64,000 nucleotides of DNA, taken from contig NC_072465.1 in the NCBI RefSeq assembly GCF_027596085.1, forward strand, positions 18,926,207 to 18,990,206, in the 5' to 3' direction. The notes under the pieces were generated by a model that was given only the letters and a program-made list of their open reading frames with translations, had not been told where the DNA came from and made no database searches. The stretch comes from Anoplopoma fimbria. Taxonomy: Eukaryota > Chordata > Actinopteri > Perciformes > Anoplopomatidae. The translations under genes and the position numbers were made by a program. Of this stretch, positions 34,248 to 48,571 are shown one piece after another; positions within the stretch are counted from its first letter, which is position 1, and each line of letters starts with the position of its first letter.

Positions 34248-35589
34248 ACTCTGGGACACTGGTTTTGTCTTTTTTATTACTTGGCAGCACATGGCCTTTT
34301 AACTTTAACTGCATGAACCGTCTACCATCACTTTCCAAGTCAGTTTTAGTGTTTGCCCATTTAAGTGTGTTTTAGGATCTCAAATACCTAGCTTGAACTA
34401 ACACTTTTCTTTGACATTGTTGTATGTTGGCTTAGCACTCCAGAGCTTATGGAAATCAATGTGTATGTTTGGGCATATGAAAAAGAGATAAAGACTGAGT
34501 GGTAAACGGAACGACACACTAACAAACAAACAAACAGACAGACGGAGCCCTGTACTGTAGCTTTTCCATGTCTCTTAATCCTAAAAGCCTCTGTTCTTTT
34601 CGGGCGGTGGGGAGAGGGAGGGCCTGTTGTCAAGACCAGTTATGTGGAACACTGCAGGCCCATAGAATGTGTTTGGCTCTTCATTGGTAAGTCAGTCAGG
34701 TAGGACGCTGCTAGGCCTCTCCAGAAGAGCCTCGGTGCAACGTTTCCGCTCGCAGTGAAAAGATGGAGACAAAGTGATGTGTCTGTTGCCGGGTGATTCA
34801 CAAAAAGAACCCAGGGTGCCTTTCTAAAAAAAGAGAGGGTGGAAACACAGCAGCAAAGTAAAACAAATACTGGCTTCCTTCCCTGCCTCCCTCACTCTTC
34901 TCACAGCCTAGCAGGAATGTAGAAGTTCACGAGGGAGAGTACGGAGGGAAAGTGAAGCCAAAATGTGCCTGCCAAGCCATACTTAAATGTAGAAACATCT
35001 TTAAGAACTGCATCGTAAAATAAAGGGGAAGATTCAATTAGTCACTTAATCTGAAATTTGATCCCCTTCCTCTTCATGGATGTAAATTAATTCAAATTTT
35101 CCCTAAATTAATCACCATTAAAGAACCGTCATGTTCCACGTATCAGAGAAGTTTCAAGCCAGTAGAGACAAGTTCAGACATGTGAGCAATGGTGTAATGT
35201 CTGTTAATGCACTGTGATATTGTTTTGACCCCTGTTATGATTTATTATAACATCAGCGACACAGGTTGCAAAAGCTTACCAAGGTGCAGCGGATGAATAT
35301 GCAACATGGCATTATGAGAATACAATATAAAAGGTAAATTAAGAAAGAAGGGCTTGTTTTCAATGACTGATTACAGAGCTGCCCAATGTCATATTAACTA
35401 CACTGTGTCATTATGTGTGTTTTTGAGAATAATTAGTACTTAAAGCTGCAGTGCAAACCTACCACAGGTTAAGCAGGTACGTTGCTTCTTTCACACAACA
35501 TTGAATATCTGGAGTTAAACTAAAACATGGAAAAAATGTGCCAAGAAAATGTCGCCTTTCAATCTAATAATTGTGGAGGTATTTAAATC
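34248..35589. other. Intergenic DNA, no gene seen
   Basis: No exon-like segment recognised; short purine runs at about 34840 and 34930. Confidence 0.5.
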
Positions 35590-35815
35590 TGAACATAAGT
35601 GGTCGGCCGACCATCATTGCCACCCCAAGAGTCAAAACATTACTATTGTGAAATACTGAACTGACACAATACTTAACCAAATTTCACAGCAATCCATCCA
35701 TTAACTCTCATAAAAAATCAATAAAAATGGCAACCTAATTGTTAGACTAGAGAAAAAGTCAGGAATGACTAAAATCCAAAGACCTTATCCTCTGGGGACT
35801 ATGAACGCCTTTTCT
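35590..35815. repeat. Dispersed teleost repeat, 'GTTAGCATGC' family, diverged copy 4
   Basis: Words such as 'GGCCGACCATCATTGCCACCC', 'AAATTTCACAGCAATCCATCC', 'GAGAAAAAGTCAGGAATGAC' and 'CCTCTGGGGACTATGAACG' match parts of the other copies but are rearranged. Confidence 0.4.
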
Positions 35816-38800
35816 ATTTAAAAAGGCTCAGTATATGACCATGTTTGTGTCACTAATGTGCTTTTATTCATGCACAAATGAAATAGCTTTTGCATGAATA
35901 AATGAGTCATTAAAATGGTAATTAAATATGATTTACATATTTGTTTACTCATTACAACCTCTCACGTTACTGCTGCTTGGAGACACTGAGACAAAGCATC
36001 AATCTTGGGCTTATGAATTCATTCAACATAAAACTGTATGGATATCCGACACTATGTGGGTTCCTATACAATGAGAGCCAGTCTGAGTGGGTGGTAGCCA
36101 TTTTACCTTGCAAAGTATGGATTCACATATTTACTCGGTGCCATTTACTGTTGCTTTTGAAACCCAGTATTATGTGTTGGCTTATCAACAGACAAATGTT
36201 ATAAAGTTGGTCACAACAGGAACTCATTCCAACTTCAGGACAGATGTGGAACAGGAAGTAAATCAAATGACGGTGTTTTCAGCTTGAATCAAAATCCCTT
36301 AAGGTTCTTCTTGACATTGAAATAATATCGCTTGCCTTCTTTCAATAATAAATGACAGATTCATCATAGAAAGCAGGTTTTATAGATGTGCATTAAGGCA
36401 TTAACTAATTACTTTGTGTGAGCCCTAATTTTTTTATCGAAACCGCATGGCCGTGAGGGTTAGGAGGGTTCCTCCATGCTGAAGTCAAAATTGAATGTCC
36501 ATGCAAACTGTACTTGAGGACTGTACACACTGACTACCACTGTAGTATAAAGAGAAACATGTCCATTTTTGGACTAAAGACAACTTTTTATACAACAACC
36601 GCCACTCAAGTATTATTACATATGCAATAGGTGCTGAGTGTAGCATAGGATGTAGGATGATTGCTAACGTGTATCCATCACCTATTAACAGCTAGCAGGG
36701 CTTTAACTAGAAAAGTGCAAGGTCAGTATTGCTCAGAGTGAAACCTACTGTATATTTCAAATAGAAAGAGTGCTGTACTTAGTCTATGCTGATTTTCCAC
36801 AAGGTTATGTAGCCAAAGTCAAACTAATTGACTAATGCTTACTTCCACAACGTGGGTGGAGGGACAATTTCACTGTTGACAAGCATGGTGGGAAAGTTAA
36901 TTTTGTACATCTCTGCATTGGTGTTTTGCCATTTGACTCTCTGATCCTAACGGGACTCGAGTAAAAAAAGTCAAGCATGGCAGAAAATATCAGGATGGAA
37001 GGCAATGGTATAAGATAAACTTACTAAATTGCACGAAGTCCCTAGCATTAGTCAGCTGTTTGTTTGATTATGCACTGGTCTTTGTTTTCCACAAATTCTG
37101 TGAGATTGAATAAATTATCAAACAAAGAAGGTTTAATTCTATTTTTCTTCTGTCAAGTCGTTTGGTGTAAAATAGAGATAGATACATGAGCTCCAACAAC
37201 AACAACAACAACCTGTAAACCTAAAAAGGCTCCCCAAACAGAATTGTGCAAAATGTAGCCTGTGACATTTGGTAACTGTTACAACTACAAAAGGTTTTTC
37301 CTGGAAAGTTCTGTGCCATAATTTTTCCTGCTGCATTAACTATGAATTCAGAGGACTGAACTGCGTGTTGTTTATGTTCTGCTAACATGTACATCTTTTG
37401 ACACACAAACACGCCATCACAGTACATGGGACTGTTACATCACCGTGCAGTTGTTCCCTTTGCCCCACATCCTGATCTGACTACTACTGTATATTAATCT
37501 TGAAGTCATTAAAGTAACTCTAATGAGCCTATTTGCTATGCTGCTGCGGTGGTGAAAATCTTTACTGAAATCGACATTTTGATTAATCTGAATGAATTAA
37601 TATTTTGAAATTACAATCTGCATCCATCACTGTAAAAAAAACTTAATGCATCATTAGAGTGTTTTCACATAATCACATTGTAAATTAAAGAAGAATAAAA
37701 AAAATTAAAGTAAATAGAAGAGAAAAAAGGGCAAATTAGTAATGTAGGAACAAAAATACATCATAATTATATCAACACAAGAAGCAGCCATTCTCTTGCT
37801 GGTGTAAATGAATAAATTAAAACATTAATACTTCAGCATGCATTATTTCTCTCAAAAAAAGGATACAGTTCAATGTCAAACTATTGATCTGCGTCAGTTA
37901 TGGTTGAAAGCACCAGAATAATAATTTACCTATTAAAAATCAAAACAAAATGCTGTTCTTTTTGTCCAGAGGGCCAGTGGGTTGTGCTTTGGAAATATCA
38001 ATACACTTTGGCCTCTGGTTATACTATAATTTATCGCAGCAAACATTTTTCCTGCCTGTGCACCTGTATTAATGTTCCACATCATTCTGCTGTTTTATAC
38101 ACCATCTGAGCAGAGCAGAGTGTGGGGGCTTTAGATGCTGGATGACTGAGTTTGATTGGGTTGTAGCTGCCCAAGCTACAAAAATATGAATTATAGGATG
38201 GACAAGCTTGCTGGACTCAGAAAGGACTCAGTGGTTGGAGCCATAACTGGGATGTTCCTCTCAAACTGGTTTCTGTTGAATGTCATGTATTTGTAATAAA
38301 GGCTCGGCAGGAGAAATGAATGGAATGGGAAGATGTAGCCATTCTATGGGTTTCAACTCGGTTCCCAAAACCATTTTTATGGGTTGTTAACCCTAGTCAA
38401 GGTAATTGAGGCAGACAGAATGTGATCCCCGAGTCAGGGCTGATATTTAGACTTAATGGCTTTCAGAGAATCTGCATCTGCTGCCACCTGCACCCTCAAA
38501 CTCATGGCTCATGCTGCCGCCACATAGGAAAGGGAAGGATGGAGAAAAGGAAGGAGGAAAGAGAGGAGCTTGTGATTGCTCCTATCCTTTATTCCAGGGA
38601 TTTTGTTTTTGCTCCTAGGCAGATAACAGTAATTTTAATGTGAGATACTCGCCAAAGGTGTTCAATGAATTACATCATTGAATTTAGGTTTAAGGCGAAA
38701 AAGATTTTTGGACAAAACATAAGAATCTACAACATTTTGTAAAGCAACCTAGATCATTTCAATCCACGACAGTTTAAATGCAAATCCCTGCTGTGATAAA

Positions 38801-41800
38801 TTAAATGTTCACTCAAGTGTTGCTGGGCAACAGAGCTGTGGGCTGTTTGATTAGTTGGTCTTCGCAGTTTGACCACATCTCTCTGGACGGCTTTTAAGAC
38901 AAGGGTCGCCTAAGAGGCAAGGTTGGACTTAGACTGTGGAGCTGTCGTTCTTCAATCATTCTTTAATGATTTAATACTCTAATTTATCCTTTTTGTAGAC
39001 AACAACACTGTTGTGAGCAATAGTATCTTTCTTATAAATAAATTCTCAATTCAAAACTGCTATTTAATGTTTATTGTTTTTATTCCTTCTTCTAGGAAAA
39101 CATAAAGGGGTTTTGGACCAGTGATCCATTAAGAAAAAGCTGGGTTACTCCATAACTCTACATGGTTATTGACTTCTGCATTCTTACAATGAACACTTAG
39201 CATGTTGGAAAAGATCAATACGTACAATGTTTAACACCTCATATAGCTCTCTAATTGATCGGATTGATTGCCATTGAGAGTGGAGCTGGTTTCACGGACA
39301 TGTTTTTCGCAAATGCTGTATCCGCATCAGCATGACACTGTTGACTGAGGAACGTGGACGGGTTCGATTGTGTTTTTCTTTATTACAAAGTGCAAAGCCA
39401 CCTTACGACAAAAGAGTCAAGATAGGCACAAAGGCAACTTGTCGCACAATCTTAAAGTTATAATTCCCTCTCCAGTTAGTGTTTTTCTCTCTTTAGGGTG
39501 GATTGATCTGATGATGGACGGCGGAGATTGTATGTCCCTGCCTTAATAGACATCCTCACATGGTCATCAGTTATGCATCTGTCTAGAGTCTCCACACTCT
39601 AATTGTCACATAGGCGGACAGAGACAAGCTGTCACACTAAGGACAGTGATTTTCTGCTGCAAAGCTATAGACCACTACAATCCACTATCCTAAATACAAA
39701 TGTGGCAGTCCGTGCACCGTGTCCTTACATGCAAAGTTCCCTTCAAAGACAAAGTGCTCTTTCTTTAAAGAGCTGCTTTAGACCCAACCACCTCTCCAAA
39801 AATGTAAAAACAATTAATCACTATGTAAACCCAGGAATCAATTTCAACCATTACTGGTATTCTTTCTTCACTTGCACTAAAAGTGAAGCCTTTTCTGCCC
39901 AAAGCCATGAGCATGCTACCAGGCCTGAATGACAGCTAACTGGTACCTGTCAGCAAGTCATACTCTGCCAGTCTACACTGACGAATAAACACTTTTATCG
40001 ATCAGCAAGGCACTCATCAAAGGGTGTTGCTTGAGAACTTGTTTATCAGTGCAGATGAAAGTCTGGACGTGAATGACACTACACAAGAATCTGGCAGAGA
40101 AAGCAGGTTAATGTTCTCAGTCTTGAGATACTCTTCTTGGTACACTTTCATTCAGTTTATGAAATTGAATATTAGCCTTTCTGGTCAATTACTGCCTCTT
40201 GGTGAGACTGCAAGACTTTTATTTTAAAACACTTGGAACATTTCGTGTTGCCAGTAGGATACAGTATATCGCTTTACTATTCCCATGGAATCTCTTTGTA
40301 ATCGGACTCGTTGTTTCCTCATTCTACTGAGCAAATTTGCACTGAATGGAAACACCTTTTGCATTTTTTTTAACGGTTGGTGAAGTTTTCAAACTGAACA
40401 AAAATATATTGACATGCATGTTATATTTACAGTTTTTTTTGGTATGACAGCTTATTGGAAAGAATATTTTTTATTGTCACAGTTTGATGTTTATATTCTT
40501 GAACATTATAGACTTTGCAAGTCTTCAGCTTATGCGTTCTTACTGAAATGACATTCAATAGTAGCAATGTACTGTTCTTTTTTATTTTAACAAAGAGTGA
40601 CGTTAAATAAGGTATCCTATGAGAACATCGAAATTCTATATGTTTTAGTAATGTTTTCTTTTAGTAGTTGTGAACTAAATGAAAACACTAGCCCAGTTGA
40701 TGGATTGAATGAAAATGAATTAATGCAGTTGTACACTTATTGAACTTGAAGCAGTTAAAACATTGTAACTAGCCTAGATATTTTGGATTATTTGTTATTC
40801 TTTGTATTGGCAAATCGGTTCTCAGTCTGTTACAGATATTTTGGTTGGAGAACGTCTTTGATCCAATGATCCCTGAACCCGTGGACCAGTGTGTGACACG
40901 TTATAAGAGCAAGGGGCTGTAAGAATGAAGGGCATCGGACTGCTGCCAGAGCGAGGGATTTCGAGGGCATCTGATGAGTTTTCACAATGACAGGCCTCAA
41001 GAGGAGGAAGCTGGTTTGGACTGTAAAGTAGGGACCGTTCCGCCTTTCCACTGATGAGTTGTTCCATCTTACAACCGCCATCCCACTGACACATGATCAA
41101 GACCAAGGTAAGTAGAACAAACAGATGTGTATGGTCTGTTCATACATGGACAATACGGTTTTGCTGGAGTTGGAGGATGAGCGCATGTTGTAGTTCCTTT
41201 CCTAAGATACATGATTATTTAGATGATTCACAACAGTAATCAGGGTGAATTTCCCACAGAGGTTGGGGCAGTTATTGTTTTGTCACCCTTACTATTTAAT
41301 GTTGCTCACATTGACAAACCAGCTACAGGTACACACACTGAAACTCCAACAAAAGATTTGGCTTCTCAAACTAATGCCCTTGAATAAAACATACATAAGT
41401 TTATGGTGTCACAAGCTTAAACATCGTAGTGTCTCACTCACTCCATAACTGAGACTTAACACATCGACAGTTCACATGTCATGCCGCTACCTCCTTTGAT
41501 CGTTGACCAACATTCCACCACTGAAAGCACGATTGCTGTCAAAAACGTTCCTCTCTCCTGCCGGGTTTAGTCGTTTTGGGTATAAATAACTGTATTATCT
41601 GCATACATCTGTATGTGGAGATCTGGGCAAATCAAGGGCATATCATTAATGTATAAGCTAGATAGAATTGGCCAAAGGATTTATTCCTATGGAACTCTAA
41701 TAGCCATGCCATGTTGCACCGTTAATGAATTAGTAGAAAACTTAAACCTTGACAGTTTGGAAAAAGGACATTATGACTGACAGTAAAAAAAATGCCTTCT

Positions 41801-41878
41801 TTAATAACAAGGAAAACAGCACCTGTTTCCTAAATCCAAAATGCATAGAATGCAGTTGGAAAATGGCCATTGCTTAAA
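35816..41878. other. Gene-poor intergenic DNA
   Basis: AT-rich with a short (AAC)n at 37194-37213. A GC-richer segment at about 40850-41107 ends at a plus-strand GTAAGT, noted as a possible noncoding exon. No protein family recognised. Confidence 0.45.
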
Positions 41879-41970
<92 letters not shown>

Positions 41971-41978
41971 TTATTAGT

Positions 41979-42013
<35 letters not shown>
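41879..42013. repeat. Compound (ATT)n-(GTA)n-(ATT)n microsatellite
   Basis: About 135 bp. ATT units flank a central block of GTA/TAG units (about 41937-41970) and a mixed zone. Confidence 0.96.
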
Positions 42014-42596
42014 CCTGGAGTAATAGTTAACTGTGGTTATCCTGAGGTGGAGCTGTCCACTCCACAATGGTGCTGAAATACATTCACAAGAAGAGGCTTA
42101 AATTCTGTACTGTTAATAACTGAGAATTTTTGTGTAATAAGTAGCTATTCTTTACTCTGTATGTGTGTAAATACCTTAGTTTATTTATTCTGTGTAGAAT
42201 TGGATTATGGTTTCTACCTTGTTACCAGTTGAAAGGAAGATCATAGAACTCATCATACATATGCATGTGTTTAGTCTTGTTCAATTTAGGAATTGCAATA
42301 AGGTTCTTGCAAGGTAATATCCTGCGGAAACACAGATGTGTTTTTTGTTTTTAATTTCCCCAATGACTTTAGGTAACCACTTTTATTTCCAATCATTAAA
42401 CATTTCTGCGTGAAATTACTGTGAGAAACTGTTTGAAACTGGAGACCTAGAAGTTTCGAATCCCTCAGTGATGTATTTCATACATACAAGGCTTTTCTCA
42501 GTCTTAATTTACTATTATTTCCTTGAGTGGGTGTCCATTATGAGGCCAATGACTGGTGGATTGGCACCAATCATCCATGTGGCAATCCATTCATTC

Positions 42597-42610
42597 GTTA
42601 CCATAGAAAC
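42597..42610 (+). promoter_or_regulatory. RFX-type X-box
   Basis: GTTACCATAGAAAC fits the palindromic X-box consensus GTHNYYATRRNAAC at every position. No promoter is recognisable nearby, so any role would be distal. Confidence 0.35.
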
Positions 42611-45600
42611 GGCCCGAGTGAATAGGGGATAAGTAGGGGAGCATGGAGAGATTGCTGACACCTGCTCTCCTCCATTTCCTATTCCCACTCACACATACTG
42701 TAAAATTCCTCACAAACATTTAAACATTATGTAACTGTGCACACATGCACACAATCAGAAAGTACATCTGAGGCCTTGTCAGTAAGACTGTACTCCTTAT
42801 AAACTTGAAACATCAGCAGATTTTATCGGATTCTGCAAGTCTTAGGGAGGATTTTTGTTCACTTTTAATCTTCGCACTTCATTAACCCAAAACTGTGAAA
42901 GTGCTTCCTTATTTTCAGAGCAAAGCACAATTATTTTGTTTCATATTCATCCTTTCAAATAAGATAATTAAAAAGATAAAGGGAGAGATAAAAAGTCACA
43001 GGAAATGTGTCTGTTAAGTTTTGTTACGAGACATACAAAATAGTTTCTATAGTGTGAGCTACAATTAATTAATTAACATTTTGAAATACGGCCCTTATGT
43101 AGACGGGTAGAGTAAACCACACAACATACTGTTGAGTAAGGCTTTGTTTCAAAGCTGAATTTCTAGTGTGCGTTATTACAAATATCAATGACGGTTTCTT
43201 CTCTCCTGATTTAATTCTGGATTACTCTGGCTATATGACTGATGTCAGTGATCTCTTGCTCTGTCAGCGGTCTACAAACAGCACATTTATGTGTTACTCC
43301 TTATTTATTTTACAAAAGAATGTATAGTGTAAGTGAAGGAGAGGATGCCCAGGAATGCTGATATTGTGGTCTTATAGGGACACCGTCATGGTAGCCGTAT
43401 GTCCGGCACATTGCTCAGTTGGTGGACACATCGTTGCATGTCTGTTTAATAATCGATAGTCCAAGACACCGTGGGAAAACTTCCTCCATGGATCTAATCT
43501 TATTCTCAAGCAGATGGAGCATGGTGAAATGTGGAAGCACACACAAACACACACTTGAACACCAGGTGGATCAGGTTGTGATGTGATCCGCAAGGGGAGA
43601 CAGGAGCTGTATATCCCTGATTGCATTCAGCAAGCAGCTGCATTTGCATAATAACCTATCACAGTCAAATGTTTAAACTCAATGTGAATTTAGCATACTT
43701 GTCTCTTTTTAAATTGTCTAATAAAGCAATCCTGCAGGAAAGGAAGCTCTGAGTACTCCCTGGAGGAGTTAGTGGAGTGTAGGAGGTGTGCGATTGGATC
43801 ATTACACAGCCAATTATTATGAACTAACCTACACCCTACTGGACTACTCCTTGTCCAGCTATGCTTACAAGGCAACAGATTAAAGGTGTGGTGTAATGCA
43901 CAAGAAAGAAAATGCCTTTTAAGCTCCTTTTTTTGGGTTCTCATTTTTGTATAAACCGTTTTGAAAAGAGCAAAAGTGACGGGTACAAAGCTCCCTTCCA
44001 GCACAGGGTATGGACAGAGAGCCTGCATGCTTATAAATGACTTTGTAAGCATAAAGGTCAATATGTGACAAATACATGAAAGGAAATTCTGTTGTATGGA
44101 AATTTATTCTCTAAATAATATTGTTTTAAAATAAAATTCAGTTGGAAAGAAAACTATTCTAGCATTAGAGTATAATTTGCTTGAAATACTGTGAGACCAT
44201 GAGGGCCTACAGACTTTATCTGTTAAACAACATAAAGCATTTGGTTGTTACTTCTCTGCCCCCGAACTCAGAAGTTGTCTCAGTTCTTGCCCTTCAAGTC
44301 AAACATTGGCTTTAACTATCTCCTTGAATCTAGTAGCCTATCTTTAACTTTGATGTCAGGTTTTTCACTCGGTCTACATGCTCCTGACTGCAGCCTTGAT
44401 TGATACTTCACCTCAGAGAGCCTCAGCCCTTCGGTATGCTGCCAATCTTCCAGAGAGGCAGACAGTGCTCTTCAGCCCAACATCCTTCTTTAACCTCAAG
44501 ATACCCGCTACTGCAGCTTGCCTAAATGCGACAGTTTTCCCCTACAGTGTTCTTTATTTGGTTCTTTTATTAGATGTTGGTTAAACAAGTTTTGCGCCAG
44601 TAGCGATGGACTTGCCCGCTTAGTTTTGCCATTTATTTTGCTTTTGTTGAGCTGCTTTCCAGACACTGAAAGTTCCATAAAAATCAGCATATGCAGTGTA
44701 TTGCATTGTTTTGTTATGGGAATTAAATTTATTTTTACATTTCATATTTGTGAGGGAAATGTAAATTAACTTAATCTTGTCATGGCCATAAGAAGAAACA
44801 GTGAGGAGATAGAAAAGTAAAAAAGTAAGCGCTTGGGTTTTTGGTAGGTTTTATTCTTATCAGAGATTTAATTACCGTGAGTCTGTGATCAAAGATGATC
44901 AGTTATAATAGCCTGATGGCAAAAAGAGATGACACACAGATAAAAGATAATTGGCGTGACACTCTTTTCTTCGAACATAGTCTTTCTGCCCTATTTCAGT
45001 TTATAGGAAATTAAAATCCTTTTATACTTTCATAGCCCATGCGGGGCCACAAGACATATTCTTACAAACGTACTCTTGAATTTATTAATTTTAAAGGGGA
45101 AATTGAAATTGAATTATGAAAAAAATAAACTGTTCTTAAAAACAATAAAGAAATCCAATTTTATCATCAGTATAGTCAATAATGAAGTGGTCATTTTTGT
45201 ATTTTTCCCCACGCAGATTTTTAGGAGCATCCATCAGACATCCTTCATTTTCAACAAATGCTAATGCTTACAATTACCAGCCACGACGTCAAAACAGAAA
45301 AAGGAGCAATGATCTTCCCTGAATGATGACGGGGTGCATTAAGGCACATTCTAGCCCTCTGGTAAACAGATGTTGCATTGTGCCACTTTCTTATCATCAG
45401 TTTCAAAAGACAATCGCAAGATCTTTGACATTCCCGGTGAAATCCATTCCCCTCTGCTGCTGTATCTTTCGGCTGTCTTGACGAAAAGACAGGCATTTCT
45501 TCACATCGTGTTTCTAAATAGACATTTAGTATGAAGAGCAGATGTGTTGTGACATGACTCTCTGGATGGTTGTCTGTTTGGCTAACTTGTGATGTAGACT

Positions 45601-46796
45601 GACAATGACAAGGGAAAAAGGTACCAGCGGGTGTTTTGTGGCTGAGCCACCTGCTGAAGCAGAGCACACCCAGGACCTAACCTTGCCTGAAGAACCTAAC
45701 CAACAGGCTTATGAAGGGGCACAGTCAGATTAAGTACAATATATTGTGTCCATTATTTGTATCCGCTGGGGCCTTTTCCAGCTTACAATGGGGGCGTTTA
45801 CCCTGAACATGTTTACAGTCTATCACAGGGCCTTAATAAAGTCCCTCACCAGCTTGTGTTTTTGAACGCAGATCCAAGGGTTAGGGTGTGTAGTGCAAAC
45901 CAGCACTCTTATACTTCCCAATTTATTACATTGTTGCTATTGGTAGCAATAGTATTTTTTGCGTGACAGTTAGTAAGCTATTTCTCCAAGTGTCCAATAC
46001 ATTTTTATTAGTTCTGTTTTTGAACTGCAGATTAGATATAAACTATATATTTCCAGATATTTCCTCACTACTGAACTTAATAATCAAGTGTTTTATTTTC
46101 TAAGGCTCATTAGCTGGGGTCATGCCAGTTGCTTTAAAATAAGTATATATTGCACATTTCTTGTTTGAGACATGTACTTCTGGTCCAACTGTAGGAGGTC
46201 GGGGTGATTGAGGAGAATAATTATCACGGGTCCTGTTTACTGGTTCATTACCAGCTCAACATGCATGACACTGCACGGTTTCTGCTCTGACCCTTTACAG
46301 TAAAAGGGATTTAATGACTGTAGTGCTCAGCGGCACATTTTCAAAAAGATGTCATTTTTTTCTTAATTTAGACAATTTAATCTTCTGTATTTATGGAAGC
46401 AAGAATATTTAGGAGATCGCTATAGATACTGACAAAGAAGTCTCTCCTATGCTGAGGCTATCTACGGCCATCTTACATTTGTGGTCCTCAGTATGGTGAG
46501 CAATAAAGGGTAAAGAAGAGAGAGAAAAAGAGGATTTCTAAATAATGTTTTTTTAGAAATCTATATGATAGACAAAGTAAAACAAAAATGGCTCATGAAG
46601 GGATACAGGCACAACTCTAAACAGAGTAAAACAGAGAGTAGGAGTAAGGGTTGGAGGGGGATCTGCCAGTTGAAAATTAACAACAGCCAGGCGCTGCTGC
46701 TGGCTTAACTATTGCATGTCTTCGTCACTGAAAGGTTACCATGAACAGTCCTGACAGTTCTGCCTACTAGGCTCTGACTGCCGTTCTTTCGTCATA

Positions 46797-46985
46797 GCAA
46801 AAGGAGGAGGAGAGAGGGAGAAGAAATAAAGAGCAAGTAAAAGAAGGGAAACAAACAGAAGAGGCAAGAAAAGAAAAGGAAGCATATTTGAGGCGGTGGA
46901 AAGATGGCGGGAGGGTGAATGGGATAAGGAATGGGGGGGGGGGGGGGGATGAAGAAGAGAGAGGGGGTGAGTCAAAGGGAGTAAG
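46797..46985. repeat. Purine-rich tract with G16
   Basis: Nearly all A/G on the plus strand, including a run of 16 G at 46933-46948. Confidence 0.9.
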
Positions 46986-47989
46986 GGGCAGGGTAACATG
47001 GAGACCTTAAATGAACACAGATGATTGTGCAATGCTGAATCATTGTCCTGGAGTAACAACTCTCATCACAGTGTCATTTAGAAAGGGTAAGAAGAGGACA
47101 ATTGGCCCAGCTGATAACTGCACTAGACTATTACTTTACCCTGGCACAGGAAAAACAAGTTTTGTTTTCATGGAATTTGACATCAAAAAGTGTTTGATAC
47201 CCTTCATGGTTGATAACTGAATAAACACAAACTATTAGCATTACCGTATCAGCTTGGAATTGGCTTAATTGTTATTGCAGGGAGATACCTTCCTAAAACA
47301 GATCTTCAGGTTTATTATAAGATGTATAAAGAAATAAAAGGTGGTTCTTATTATGTGAAATCATGCCAAAAACAATAATAATGCATCCACTGTATTTGCA
47401 ACCTTTTGAAAGGCAGACAAACCCCCTGTGCATTTACCCACTGAACCTTTTTCCACTAAATCATGCAATGAATCAATCTCTTCCGTCATAATTCCGAAAA
47501 TTAGACTGTTCAAACTATTCAACCATATTGTGTTTAGGGTCTGTATTGTCACGGGTCCTCACAGCCACAATCAATTAGCATGCCAAAAATTGATCCAATC
47601 TTAACCTTAAGCATACAAAAATGGTGTTCCCCAGGCTCCATTCGTTGACCTCTTCTGGGCAAGATCCACATGCTCGATCTTAAATTATAGAAAACAACAG
47701 AACGTCTTAAAGAAAAAAAAGAAAGAAAGAAAAGAAATGTTGGCCGACACAAGCAAAATCAGTTTTGAAATAAACATTTCAATAGAGAGGGGCAAAAAAA
47801 ATGATTTTCATTATTAAAATGCATTTGTTCAGATACTTAATCTTAAACAATTCTAAAACCTTAATTTTTTTTTGCTAGGCAGAATCCATATGCAATCCAT
47901 ATGCAAAACAACATTTTTCATTTAATTGTTTAAAGATTAACTGGAGCCTGTTCACCATATTTTGCTTGGAGCTACAGTGAAATTTAATT

Positions 47990-48250
47990 TCTGCTTGTTT
48001 GTTGGCCTATAGCCTCTAGTGTAGCACCAATGATGCGAAGAAAGGCTACGATCAATTCATATGTTCCCCAGTTTGACAGAGAATCCATTCTCATGCTAAT
48101 GTCTAATCAGTAATTGACAGCGAATTGCTGCTGCTGGAACTTATGATTGTTAATCGTTTCTTCTCTCTTTCACCTTGAGTACATTTTTAAGTTAATATAG
48201 ATTGATCAAAAATCAAATTCCATGCATCAGTTTGTGATTGAAAGGGAATA
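47990..48250. promoter_or_regulatory. Possible conserved noncoding element
   Basis: A repeat-free segment dense in homeodomain/TALE-type words (CTAATGTCTAATCAGTAATTGACAG across about 48099-48121, plus TTAATCG and ATTGATC). It has the look of a vertebrate developmental enhancer, but only inter-species comparison could show conservation. Confidence 0.2.
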
Positions 48251-48571
48251 TTGAAGGATTGGCATGTAAACTCTCAGATGGATTCTTACTTCGAAACAAA
48301 GGTTACCTTACTGAATGACTGCTTGACGAGCACAGTGGGTTCAAATGCAGGCAGCCTTCTGTGATGAAATATTTAAAAAAGGATGACTAGATTTGACTTG
48401 CATTGGGTTTTATTTTGTAAGTGTTAAGAAGCTTAAAGATCAGTAAATCACTTTCCAAATGTGGTTTTATTGGTCACATTGTAAGAGCTCATAAAACAGA
48501 CAGGCTTGAACCCAAACATGCAATACAGGGACAGATAGGTTTGATCAGTTCCAAAAAGAGGCACCAGGCAG

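Larger units (their letters stand above)
42014..47989. other. Gene-poor intergenic DNA
   Basis: No supported gene. It contains an RFX-like X-box (42597-42610) and a purine tract (46797-46985). A less AT-rich segment at about 45250-45680 could be conserved noncoding DNA. Confidence 0.45.

Noticed and set aside
45251..45667. 138-codon minus-strand frame
   Set aside because: It opens with GTG rather than ATG, with no domain or splice context.
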